The position numbers and the translations under genes are program-made. A stretch of DNA of 64,000 nucleotides from Brettanomyces bruxellensis (taxonomy: Eukaryota; Ascomycota; Pichiomycetes; Pichiales; Pichiaceae): assembly GCF_011074885.1 (NCBI RefSeq), contig NC_054686.1, positions 868,001 to 932,000 of the forward strand, written 5' to 3'. Position 1 is the stretch's first letter. Every line of letters starts with the position of its first letter. This document shows, piece by piece, positions 48,509-58,622 of this stretch. Below the pieces are notes generated by a model. It was not told the DNA's origin and did not search any database. It saw nothing but the letters and a program-made list of their open reading frames with translations.

Positions 48509-49996
48509 CAAGGGTTAGGTTTTTGCACTTTTATAGAGTGGTGATATAGATACAGTTGTCTGCTTGCTAAATTCCGCTCCTCGAGAGATTAGTAAAAATT
48601 TCACCCCGATTGGCCGGGGAAAATGTGCTTGGATCTTTATTTTTTATTAATATAAAAATTAGATTATTAAAATTAATATGAATTTTTTTTGTGCATTAAT
48701 TTTCATATACGCTTTCCACTTTTGTGAATGATACCCAAATTCTATGAAAAGCTGATTTGTGTAAGGATGATATGCCGACCTAGCTGGATACCGATTCCTG
48801 GTGCTTGAAGTTACAAAACTCAGACGCACGAATAATAATTAATAATGATATGAATATGAACTATACTGTCAATTTATGGTACATTCAATATTAAATTAAG
48901 ATCAATTCAATTTAAAATAGACTGGCTTGCCTTCTTTAGACTACTTCAAGAAAAATGTGGTAACAATTATGCAGTATAGTTTCTAGCAAAATTCAGATGT
49001 CCTTTTCGCAAGTGGGATTCTCTGCATCATATCAATTTCTCAGAAATTGTGACCTTTTCCTAATTTCAAAAACCGCAAAATCCAACTCTAAACCACTAAG
49101 CGTTGACAAAAGAATTCTGACAGGCGAATTTTAGTTGTTACATGATCAATATTTTCAAAAAATTATAAAGGCCTATACATAGATGCATTTTGCAGCTCCT
49201 ATTCTTTTCTACACTTTATACTATGAAAATCCTCTTTTACTTTCGACCTGCTCTTACTACTATTTTCTCATATCTCACATTAAGGATTTTCCATGAGAAA
49301 TCTACAGAATAAGTTCTCAGTCCTATAACATAGTACAAAGTTAAATATTTTGGAAACAAAAGTTTCCAAATGCAATTCCAAAATCATGCCAATTTAATGA
49401 TCAAACTAGGAATATAAATAATATAAACGTAGAAGATGGGCTTTAAGGTAGACTCTAAGATACTGAAAGCCTCGATGCACAGAATTTTAAGTGGAAATCT
49501 TATATTGAGTCTTAAAGATTAGACAAGAGTATATGATTTAAAACATAGCGCCTATGAATAGATTCAGAGAATGATAAATCTCAATATCAAAGTAATATGA
49601 TAATCTAGTTTAGTTAGACAAATACATCCGAGATATTAATCTTGTGTATGTTTCAAGATGAATGGGTGTATATTTGCCTTTACATTAGAGTGGAAATACA
49701 CCCGATAGCATTAGATAATATCTTTCACACTTTTTTAAATTTGATGAACTCTTCTATCAGATTTGTTAGGTGTCTCGATACGTGTTTCCCTATTATGGCT
49801 CACCTTACAAACCAGAAATGGGATCTAATAATTCTGATTACGTAATCGAAAAAGTATAGGTTCTGCAATATGATAACTTTTTTCTTTTCTGGATGGGTGC
49901 TTAAAGATAGCGATGCGATACGCCATCATTAATCTTTTACTATTTAGATGACAAAGGCACTTGCCCCAATATTGATTTAACAAGATATACAACAGG
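48509..49996. other. Gene-free AT-rich spacer
   Basis: About 1.5 kb between the outward-facing MYG1 and PET100 genes. Strongly AT-rich with no coding support and no recognisable RNA gene. Confidence 0.4.
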
Positions 49997-50359
49997 ATGG
50001 GTTTCAAACTTACACGTTCGCAGTTTGAATTGGCAAAAGTGAGTACACCGCCGTAATTTGAATATCGTGGAAACCAAGAGAGTATTTGTACTAACAATCC
50101 AATACAGTTCACACTTTACTTAATGATACCAATATCCATAATGTACTATGTGGGTATAGATACAGATAAAAAGTTGGATGTTCCGGGATTCTGGCCGGAT
50201 CCAGACACATTGAACAAGGTGCCGAAGGAAAAGTATCAAATACAAGCAGAACTTGCCAGAATGCGGGCTGCAAAAGTGGAAAAAAGAAAAAGACTTGAAG
50301 AGAAAGCTCGAGAACTTGGAATCACGCCAGAGAGTGTGAACAAGAAGGATGATGAATGA
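49997..50359 (+). CDS. PET100: Cytochrome c oxidase assembly factor Pet100, one intron
   Basis: Exon 1 (49997-50038) encodes MGFKLTRSQFELAK and exon 2 (50108-50359) continues FTLYLMIPISIMYYVGIDTD; a 69-base intron separates them. The spliced product has 97 residues. It shows the family layout: a short N-terminal segment, one membrane span (FTLYLMIPISIMYYVG) and the highly conserved GIDTDKKLDVPGFWPDPDTL, followed by a charged coiled-coil tail (ELARMRAAKVEKRKRLEEKA). Pet100 sits in the inner mitochondrial membrane and helps build complex IV. Exon 2 alone would begin in the middle of the membrane span, so the intron model is needed to obtain a complete protein. Splice sites are canonical. Confidence 0.93.
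50039..50107 (+). other. PET100 spliceosomal intron
   Basis: A 69-base intron: GTGAGT at 50039-50044, TACTAAC at 50089-50095, AATACAG ending at 50107. Phase 0, after codon 14. Confidence 0.93.
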
Positions 50360-51092
50360 TTTAGTACCTCATGAAATGGAGGAGGGAGTTACTAACAAAC
50401 GTTTTTAAAGAGAAGTATTTAAAGCAAGATTGGAGGACACTACACATATTACTTTTTAAAGGACCATGTACATACATAGAGAACGGAATAAATATATTTA
50501 TTTGGAATTTACGCATCCTGCCATAATTAGCGCCAATAAGTTTTAGCAGAGTGAAAATCTTACTCTTAACAACGGATATTGCCACAGTATTATCTTTTGT
50601 TAGGCGAGAATTTTGATTAGCCACAGAATAAATTAAATGCTGCCGGCTGTATTTGATTTTCTTCTTATCCTTTGCGCATTAAACTGCATATTTTCTTGTT
50701 CTACTTGGCCGTCCTGGATTGTCGGGACTATTTATTTATCGGCCGTTCTAACTTTTTCCTACTCTCTTATACTATATTTGTAACTTCTTCATAATTTATT
50801 AATTTTATTTATTTCTCGTCTTCCTCGTTTTTTTTTCCCCGTATCAGCAGTTTCCTTTCTTTGCACGTAAACAAACAAATAGATACAGCAGACACACATA
50901 CACTTTACAATATTTTTATTACGATAGGAAAAGAATAGTCATTTCTGCATCTAGTTAGGGGCGAAGGTAGAGACCAGACTGTGAAATCAAATATAACGGT
51001 GTGCATAATAGCGAAAGAGACGCTTGACGAGCGGAAAGAAAGGTAGAGGATAAAACATACAGTTTCAATTAAAACAGCACAAACAACAACAA
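50360..51092. promoter_or_regulatory. PET100 3' region and CDC34 promoter
   Basis: The spacer before CDC34 includes T-rich runs (about 50827-50836). A TACTAAC at 50390-50396 has no matching splice sites and looks accidental. Confidence 0.4.
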
Positions 51093-51764
51093 ATGACATC
51101 ACAATTAGCAGCATCCAAACGGCTTTGGAAAGAATATAGGGACCTTGTAAGCCCAAAAACGGGACTGAGACAGGTTAAAGTGGAAGTTGATGACGATAAT
51201 GTCTTCCTATGGAATGTGGTACTTCTAGTAATAGATCCGGAATCGGCATACTACGGGGGATATCTCAAGGGAGAGCTCAGATTTCCGAAGAACTACCCAT
51301 TTTCGCCACCAAACTTTAGATTCACACCTGCAATATATCATCCAAACGTGTACAATGATGGACGTTTGTGTATATCAATTCTCCATGAGGCAGGCAACGA
51401 ACAATCCGATGAACCGGATAACGAGACTTGGTCACCCGCACAGTCTGTGGAGTCGGTGCTACTTTCCATACTGTCGCTATTGGAAGATCCAAACATCTCC
51501 AGTCCAGCAAATGTGGATGCAGCCATTGCATTCAAAAAAGATAAAGCAGAGTACGCAAGGAGAATACACAACGAGGTAAACCGTTCCAGAATGAACATGC
51601 CAAAGGAGTTCACCTTTCCAAAAATGGACGATGCAGAGGAGAAGGAGGAAGAAGCCGCAGTTGACGATGTTGAAGAGTGGTGGGAGGATGAGGATGATGA
51701 CGATTATTACGACGATGAGGAGGAAGAAGGAGAAGGAGAGGAAGAGGAGATGGAAGAGGCATAA
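51093..51764 (+). CDS. CDC34: Ubiquitin-conjugating enzyme E2 Cdc34
   Basis: This 223-residue E2 has the Cdc34/Ubc7-type acidic insertion after the active site. The UBC fold includes PKNYPFSPPNFRFTPAIYHP (the PxxPP and HPN elements). The catalytic cysteine is C93 in DGRLCISILHEAG, and the acidic loop NEQSDEPDNETWSPAQS follows. The C-terminal tail (about 170-223) is almost entirely Asp/Glu (EEEEGEGEEEEMEEA at the end), as required for Cdc34 to bind the basic canyon of Cul1/Cdc53. Cdc34 works with SCF ligases to ubiquitinate Sic1, Far1 and G1 cyclins for the G1/S transition. S. cerevisiae Cdc34 is longer (295), with the difference in the tail. Confidence 0.95.
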   Translation: MTSQLAASKRLWKEYRDLVSPKTGLRQVKVEVDDDNVFLWNVVLLVIDPESAYYGGYLKGELRFPKNYPFSPPNFRFTPAIYHPNVYNDGRLCISILHEAGNEQSDEPDNETWSPAQSVESVLLSILSLLEDPNISSPANVDAAIAFKKDKAEYARRIHNEVNRSRMNMPKEFTFPKMDDAEEKEEEAAVDDVEEWWEDEDDDDYYDDEEEEGEGEEEEMEEA

Positions 51765-52039
51765 TTCTGCCTATTATGAAGCGATGATCAACTTTTAATT
51801 TGATAGACTGATGACCGCTGCATATGCTACTGATAGACCATTTCTAGGCACAACACGCATTTTCCCGATATCTCCTTCCTTTGCATTTACATCGCTATAG
51901 GTTCACATAATTTTTAACATCTTACACCTTTTATACAAACGGCGAGGTGATGGCAATCATTTGTAATCAGTTTCGAGTAAATATTTTTAAAGCAAGCTGC
52001 CAAAAGGAACGTGACATGCAAATATATAACCTCGTGGTT

Positions 52040-52744
52040 TTAAAGCTGACTTTTCAAGAATTTAGAAGCGTTTTCCAATCTCTTGATACTAAATCCCTTC
52101 GGGTAACCGGAATCACAGCAAAGCAGCAATGCATATTGATCGTTTATCTCATATATAAATGCCAAGTAATCGCTAAAAGATATAATCATCCAGGGGTCAG
52201 CTACTCCAGCCATGTTGGAATGCTTTCGTGATTTGAATTCCTTGAAGCAGAGTATGGATATGATGCTCAAGTTGTCGCTGGGGTCAACATTGGCATTTAT
52301 GTAGTTGCCGTCAAAGTGTGTTTCCAAGTAGTCTATCTGCTTTTGAATCTGCTCTATTTTGCTTAATGGTTCCGTCTTTTTTGATTCACCGTTTGCATTT
52401 CTATTGGATCCGGGTTGCCCCTTGCTATTTGTATATTCATCACCTCCAGTTGAACGAAATGCACTTATCTCAGAGTCAAGCACCGAGACATCCTCATTTG
52501 TCTGTTCATTCGATATTATACTTCTTAACTCTTCGTCCTGTTGTATTTTCTTCGCATTCGTTCTTGAAACCATTTTCTTTTTGTAAAGGTCTGAAATACA
52601 TGATATTAATGGCTGGCTAGTGCTGAGAGACACTAACGATATTGAAATTGGGAGAGAAGTGCTAACTTCAGGATTTGGTTGGAGAAGCTGCACCAGCACC
52701 TTACTTATGTTTTTGGACTGGAGCATTTGCGAGTGCGAGGACAT
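52040..52744 (-). CDS. SLM4: Slm4/Ego3-like subunit of the EGO (Ragulator-like) complex
   Basis: The protein has 234 residues and an ATG at 52744. N-terminal LQSKNISKVLVQLLQPN and the beta-strand pattern ISISLVSLSTSQPLISCIS, together with a C-terminal LAFIYEINDQYALLLCCDSG followed by YPKGFSIKRLENASKFLKSQL, match the split roadblock fold of Slm4/Ego3. There a disordered loop separates the first two strands from the last three; here the loop (about 60-160) is longer than in the 162-residue S. cerevisiae protein and is rich in Asn, Ser and Glu. Ego3 anchors the Rag GTPases Gtr1-Gtr2 at the vacuole for TORC1 signalling. Sequence identity is low, so this is a fold-level assignment. The gene is divergent from DBF4. 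Confidence 0.6.
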   Translation of the reverse strand: MSSHSQMLQSKNISKVLVQLLQPNPEVSTSLPISISLVSLSTSQPLISCISDLYKKKMVSRTNAKKIQQDEELRSIISNEQTNEDVSVLDSEISAFRSTGGDEYTNSKGQPGSNRNANGESKKTEPLSKIEQIQKQIDYLETHFDGNYINANVDPSDNLSIISILCFKEFKSRKHSNMAGVADPWMIISFSDYLAFIYEINDQYALLLCCDSGYPKGFSIKRLENASKFLKSQL

Positions 52745-53793
52745 GGCTGATTACTGTATTATGAATTGTGAGCAATTCCGGAAATAAAGAAGGCTCGTAA
52801 GAAGTAGACTACTGATTATCTCAATGTTGCTTGTCGAAAAATGAGAAAGACCAGAAAAATAATAAATAAAAGCCAAAAAAAAATAAAATAAATAAGACAA
52901 CTAGGAATTGACCGGAATGGGGTAATGTGCTAGTTCTACTTCATAGAATGTAGATATATATAACATTACAGAATTTCTAGTTTATGTGTCGATGACAGCA
53001 CTGATTAAGGACAATTTTGTGGTATTAAGTTGGAGAGTATAATCTAAATTTTCAGATTTTCTACCATGCCTTGTGAAGAAACACATTGGCGTATCTCTGA
53101 AGTAATACACATTACAGAAAAGTAATCCAAGATGCTTATAAATTATCACATAGACAACATATAGAAAATCATATAAACAAACATATAGACTATCATACAT
53201 ATAAAGATTCATCTCTAGTGAGGAATTATATCCCAAACAATAGTAAAAGGCAGTAAGGTAATAGCTTTTTATTTAGGATGCCGGAAACTGGGAGGGCTCA
53301 TTGAACCCAGAAAACATTGCTTGGAACTGCCCGCATACTAAGAAGAGGACGCGTGCTAAAACGCGAATTCGCGAATCTGGTGATAACTCCTATTATGCTT
53401 TCTTGCCAAATAGTGCAGAACCAGCCACCCCAATCCGCAGCAATTTTTTTTTTTTTTTTTCCTCCCCTTAAGTTTCTTTGTTTTCACTATGCGTAAACTT
53501 TCTTGGTGTAACCCACCAATTCATTAGTCTAAGTCATCAGTCTGAAATAACACTTCTTCGTTTATTGTAAGTGCAAACTAAAGCAAAAGGCTTTTTGTAA
53601 CATAGAAGGCGATTGGACTGCATCATATAGGCCGAAACATTTGGCATCTGAGCCTATTCCGTTCATTCGTTCCACTTCTCCGAGCAGGTCCTCTCCAATC
53701 GTGTTTGAAACATTTTTGACGTTTCTTGCATCCAACTCCATTTTTAGACACTTTATAGATTACACAATATTAACCAATATTGTGCTTTGAGGT
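52745..53793. promoter_or_regulatory. Divergent promoter SLM4-like / DBF4 with MCB and SCB-like motifs
   Basis: ACGCGT (53349-53354) is followed seven bases later by ACGCGAA (53361-53367), an MCB plus an SCB-like half. Nearer DBF4 is a T17 run followed by CCTCCCC (53444-53467). The G1/S motifs fit the expected periodic expression of DBF4. Confidence 0.6.
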
Positions 53794-55934
53794 ATGAGCT
53801 CACAAGAGAATAGATCTCCAGAGAATCTACTACAGTCTAAGAGAGTCCCCTTGAAGGATTCTTCAAGACGCTTCACCAACCTGAATAAAGCACAGGACCT
53901 AGAGCATAGAAAGTCGATTGTTACCATAAAAGCTCAGAATACAGCTCCCGTTATAGATGTGTCGACCTTGAAAAACATAAAGAAGCCTCAGCAGTCACAG
54001 CCAGATCCTCAACAAGCTGTCAGTGGTGGGCATCTTCGGCATCAGAGGCATCCTGCCAGTACTCGACTGACCGGCAACCAGCTGCGGCAATGGCAACAGA
54101 GCTGGAGGAGAATCATGAAAGTGAGTGTCGTGTACTTTGAAGAAAACACGCGAAGGCATGAACGCGAAAATATAAGGGCTACCGCAGCATTTAAGAACCT
54201 GGGGGCGAGAATAGCCAAGTTCTTCAGTGATTCAGTTACAATTATCGTTTCCATGAGGCCGTATAATAAACGGGGAGAGTATCCTCAGGGCGATATATTT
54301 CGTGTTGCCAGAAAGAAGGAGCTTAAGGTGTGGAATTACGAGAAGGTGTTTCGGTTTATGCATCATCTGGGTGAACCCGTGCCTGATACACAGCCGGAAA
54401 GCAAGCTTTCTTCACTTTTGAAAAACGAGAAGCTTTTTGGTCCGAACGACAGGGATCCAAATGCTAAGAGAGATGACATGAAGTACTTCACAAATTTGTA
54501 CATATATGCGTATGATCTGAGACAGCAGACGCGACCTGTTGCAATTCGAGAATGGAGTCGAAATCACGACTATCCCAAGCTTTGTAAGTCAACAAATGGG
54601 AGATCGCTGTTTGTACACGATTCACATCCAAAGTCAGAATCGTCGGCTCTTAAGCGGCACACGCGTAGAGTTGTTTACTTGGCAGAAGTTGCAGAATATA
54701 GACAAAACCTCATCGAGGCCTCATATGTTGGAAGCGGCGAAAAGTGCCCGACTCCCGATCAAAGGGCTGCTTACCGGACAAGTTGGGAAAGAGAGTACTA
54801 TCACGGTGGTATGGAAACGGAGATGGAATCTGAGGCAGTTTCAGATGATGATACGGCAAACTCAAAGCACGAAGTTTCCAGAGAGACCTTTGACAAGCAG
54901 ACTTTCATCAAAAAAGAGCCGAAAAACACGGAAAATCTGCTTGATCATAAGTCGAAAGCGGGCAATCATACTTTGAAAGAACGCAAATTCAAAGTTACCG
55001 CTGACCATGAACTTCCTGCCTTACCGGAGAAAAGTGTCCTAGCAGATACCGAAATGGGAAGAATTCCAGTTCTGGCACCGCCAGATGCGCACGGAGAAAT
55101 AGGCCAAAAGGATGCAAACAGGCAGCTTTTGGAAATAGAGCGTAGCAGAATGGTTGATGGTGAGGCAAGCGGAAGCCTTCCTGCCTTGCTCCACAGAGAG
55201 GATTCGTTGATGACATTAAGCGGTTCAAAGTTCAAAAACGAGTATGGTGAGATACAGGCATCCGGTGTCCAAAACCAATCTTGCTCAACAGCTATTAGTG
55301 GTAATAATATTGGCAATGGCTTGGCACCATCATACTCGTTGGTCTACAACAAAAAAATTGCAAACGACAAGAAGAAGACGATCAGTTTCAACAGGAGCAA
55401 GAGAGATAACGCGAAAATTAACGATAAGATGCCGCTTGATGGTAGAAAAGTCTCTGCTCTTGATAAGGAGAACGTAGTTCCAAAGGCAAACGCTGATCAC
55501 TTGGAAACCAGGGTGAGGATCGTGAGGAAGCATCCAGCAGGAGGTCAGACTCTCGAGGCAGTTACAAAACGCAGAAAAATGGTGGAGTTGGACAAAATTG
55601 CAGAGCAGAAAGCCACCGAATTTGTTCTGGAAAAAAGAAAGCTAGAAAAAGAGACCTCGGCCGAACCGAGAGAACTGTCTACTGCATTCAAGCATGCTGA
55701 AGAAACGGGCTGAAATTGAAGCGTAAAAGGGAAATGCAAAAGGCAGAGAGAATTAAGAAGGCAAAACATGATTCGAAACCTGGATATTGCGAGAATTGCA
55801 GGGTGAAGTATGCTGACTTTGGTGAGCATATTCAGACGGACAAGCATCGACAGTTCGCACTGAATTCGGCCAACTTTAGAGAAATAGATGATTTAATTAA
55901 CACAGTGAATTTGACCAGAAGGATGGGTCTATAG
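53794..55934 (+). CDS. DBF4: Dbf4, regulatory subunit of Cdc7 kinase (frameshift near 55.7 kb)
   Basis: The first frame (53794-55713) encodes 639 residues, with the BRCT-like motif N region at about 105-210 (LRQWQQSWRRIMKVSVVYFE ... VTIIVSMRPYNKRGEYPQGD, then KELKVWNYEKVFRFM). It stops at TGA 55711-55713. The C-terminal motif C zinc finger lies in another frame directly after it (about 55700-55934): PGYCENCRVKYADFGEHIQT then DKHRQFA (C-x2-C...H-x5-H), ending NFREIDDLINTVNLTRRMGL. Both halves are needed for a normal Dbf4 (about 700 residues), which activates Cdc7 to fire origins. The shift must occur between 55701 and 55713. As DBF4 is essential, a sequencing error is more likely than loss, but a real frameshift is not excluded. 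Confidence 0.88.
55698..55726 (+). other. Frame discontinuity in DBF4
   Basis: The upstream frame ends at TGA 55711-55713, while the downstream frame is closed by a TGA at 55698-55700, so a single one-base change must lie in 55701-55713. The third frame is open here too (MLKKRAEIEA, stop at 55724-55726), so two compensating indels are an alternative. No intron signals and no classic slippery heptamer are seen. Confidence 0.75.
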
Positions 55935-56075
55935 ATTAATGAAAAGAAAAAAATGGCATTTCTAATTTCAGTGGTACTCATTGAACAGACTGATTGTATC
56001 TTAAGTGCCACCAAGGCATACTAAATTAATTCGATTATTGTATTATCTATTAACTTAAACACGTAAGCATCCGAC

Positions 56076-57320
56076 CTAATTCTTCACCTCCTCCTCCCAT
56101 TGCACGCCACACCATTCCTCAACATATGCAATGTAATTTTCATCAAAGAATGAATCTGGTGCGTAATCCTCAGCATCACTACCAACAAGTATTGTACCCC
56201 ACTCCATACCATCTTTAAGGATATCAATAGAGCCATCCGATTCTAGTGCATCAATTGCTTGAGGCATGATCTGCAATTCGAGCACTCTTGATCCACTCGG
56301 ATGATATGCTGCATTCGGAATTCTAAAATGCGAGGAATCCAATAAGCGGCCTTTACTATCACAGAAGACTTTCGAAATTGTATCCTTGGTGTTGTAAAGA
56401 AGAGGCGAACCACCAAACTCATATCTGAAAACCTGCGATGGATTGTATGAAACAATTTCTGTGAAATGCCTAAATGTAGGATCATCAACGGCTTTCGAAA
56501 TTTCCTCAAGCTCCTTTGACTGACCAATGTCTTTTCCCGATGAGGCTGAATTTCCCTGCTGAGATAATTGACCTGGTGTAAAGCCGGGAGGAAGTTGTGT
56601 GTCTAGAGATTTCGAAGGATCCAATATCTCGTCTTCAATATAGAGAAAGAAGCCCGGGAAAGATGCAAGTGATATATCTAGCTCCCCCTTTGGCTTTTGA
56701 AGGGTGCTTTTTCTGGGTATCAAAGACTTGTAACCTTCCGCCTTTATTTCAACAGATTTATGTTCAGATTTACTGCCCTCGTCCTCATTCTTTTCGAGTG
56801 CATCAAATGGATTCGCACTCTTTGGCTCAGGAGCAGAAAACGGATTTGAGTCAAACGGATTGGAACTGTTACCTTTGCTGCCAGAAGTGAATATATTCTT
56901 GGCTAGTTCTTTAGTCTTCATCCTCTCCTGCTTTGCCTTTTCCTCTGCTTGTTTCCTATCGTACTCTTCTGTTTTAATTTCAAGTTCATTTTTCTTCATG
57001 GCCTCTGGATCTCTTTTCACTGCACGGATTGCTCTGACAGAACCTGCCTTCCTTCGACATTGTGCTTTTGTACATGTAAACACATAGATAATTCTATCGT
57101 ATATCGAATTAGCCAAAGGACAGTAAGACTGTAAAAGTAATTTCATTGGTGCCTCACAATTTTTACATAAAAGTAACTTCTTCGGAGGTGGAGAAGCAGG
57201 ATCAAACCATAACGGCTCACCTCCAATAAATGTATCTTCTATGGTTGGCTTCTCTTCACCATCAATAGGTATGTCAACAAACCCTAGAAGCGTATTTGTC
57301 TGTTTGGTTTGTCTGGGCAT
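56076..57320 (-). CDS. TSR4: Ribosome biogenesis factor Tsr4 (PDCD2-like)
   Basis: The protein has 414 residues and an ATG at 57320. N-terminal LLGFVDIPIDGEEKPTIEDT and FIGGEPLWFDPASPP, then the zinc-binding LLCKNCEAPMKLLLQSYCPL and the CTKAQCRRKAGSVRAIRAVK stretch, are diagnostic of the TYPP/PDCD2 family. A charged coiled-coil and a linker with NPFDSNPFSAPEPKSANPFD repeats follow. NPF repeats also occur in endocytic ligands and are of unclear meaning here. The C-terminal PDCD2_C domain (about 290-414) ends with GTILVGSDAEDYAPDSFFDE, YVEEWCGVQWEEE. Tsr4 is a dedicated chaperone of ribosomal protein Rps2 in yeast and is needed for 20S pre-rRNA processing. Confidence 0.92.
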   Translation of the reverse strand: MPRQTKQTNTLLGFVDIPIDGEEKPTIEDTFIGGEPLWFDPASPPPKKLLLCKNCEAPMKLLLQSYCPLANSIYDRIIYVFTCTKAQCRRKAGSVRAIRAVKRDPEAMKKNELEIKTEEYDRKQAEEKAKQERMKTKELAKNIFTSGSKGNSSNPFDSNPFSAPEPKSANPFDALEKNEDEGSKSEHKSVEIKAEGYKSLIPRKSTLQKPKGELDISLASFPGFFLYIEDEILDPSKSLDTQLPPGFTPGQLSQQGNSASSGKDIGQSKELEEISKAVDDPTFRHFTEIVSYNPSQVFRYEFGGSPLLYNTKDTISKVFCDSKGRLLDSSHFRIPNAAYHPSGSRVLELQIMPQAIDALESDGSIDILKDGMEWGTILVGSDAEDYAPDSFFDENYIAYVEEWCGVQWEEEVKN

Positions 57321-58622
57321 CCTGAAAAAAAATCTTTCTTGAAGTATTGCGAAGGCAAGCAGAATGGTTATCGTTTATTGTAAAGGATGTGTGGTTGATG
57401 ATAACAATAATATGCTCATAATCTTTTACTCATCTACAACTGAAATTTTATTTTATTTTATTTTATTTTATTTTTTTTTTTGCATTTTTCACCCCATCAT
57501 ACATTCAGTGCAGACATGGACTAACTAAATTCAACCGCTTTGCTTTACTCGGTCAAAACAAATTGCTTATTAATAAAAATAAAGTCGATACCCTGTAATT
57601 TGAATCTCAAAGCATTTAGATTATGTATCTACATTTGAAATACAAACATGAACGAAATCTTTTCCGAGGTATTAACAAGATCCAAACCAAACTCCTATCT
57701 CGGGCTTGATTCCCGGTTCAAACTCCGAAGCATTAGGATACTCGAGACGGATCTTAGGATTATCCTGCCGCATTTTTTTCTTTGAATCGTTAAACTTGTT
57801 ATATATTCAGGAAGTAAACGATAACAGGTATATACATGAAAACCCAAATTGAAGAAGACGTTATTACCGCATTAAAAGCATTCATTTAAATTCCACTTAA
57901 TTACACACTTAAAAAACAGAAAACCGTTAATTACACCTCGGAAAAGCCTATCACTCCAAATCCCGCAATTACGTCTTACTTTATTTACCTCTGACGGGTA
58001 CTAAAAATTAGCGAACAATGGGGAGAAAATGTTGAGCTTATTCCAGGATACTATTATCGTTTAGAGTAGAAGTCCCATATCAGCATTGCACATGATCGGA
58101 TTATACATTATAGAAACCGGGAAAGAAGTTGCCACGTTTTTTCATTACTCCACATTTATGGATTAAGCTTCTGTTTATTCGGTTGCTTCACAAATTTATA
58201 TAAGTAGGTGGGGTTATTTCAATTTCGCTCTTTGTGTGTAGCTCCTTTTTCATTTCCGCTTTTGTCCGTAATCTTTTGATTGCTCTCACCACATAAATTT
58301 CCTGCCTCTTGTATTTACCTCCGTCAGGCTAATAAGGTTATAGCAATCAACAGGTAATCTTACTTGTCAGTTGTTTTTCTTTCAGTCCAATTATTGATAA
58401 TTCTTAGTCTGAACATTCTGACTAGACAGTCTATTCCATTCAAGAGTTTTCATCCTTTGGATTAAACTTCTGCTTTCTACAATCGAGTCCCTATATATAC
58501 ACAGGGTGACGGATTTTGCGAACAGAATTCACACGTTTACATATTTCGGTCATCATTCCAAAGATATCGGAACAAAGAGCAAATTCAACTAGCAACAGCT
58601 TGAAAAGATAACTCCAGACACG
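57321..58622. promoter_or_regulatory. Divergent promoter TSR4 / YeeE-type transporter
   Basis: About 1.3 kb. It contains a TTTTA microsatellite (57446-57470). I looked for CACGTG and AAACTGTGG and found neither; GCCACGTTTT at 58131 is only a partial match. Confidence 0.45.
57446..57481. repeat. (TTTTA)5 followed by T11
   Basis: Five perfect TTTTA units at 57446-57470, then a T run to 57481. It lies about 125-160 bases upstream of TSR4. Confidence 0.85.

Noticed and set aside
50390..50396. TACTAAC just downstream of the PET100 stop, suggesting a second intron
   Set aside because: No 5' splice site precedes it in the PET100 coding sequence and the protein is already complete.
57690..57735. 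A GGTTCAAACTCC resembling a tRNA B box
   Set aside because: The flanking bases do not form a T-arm stem, and no acceptor or anticodon arm can be folded around it.
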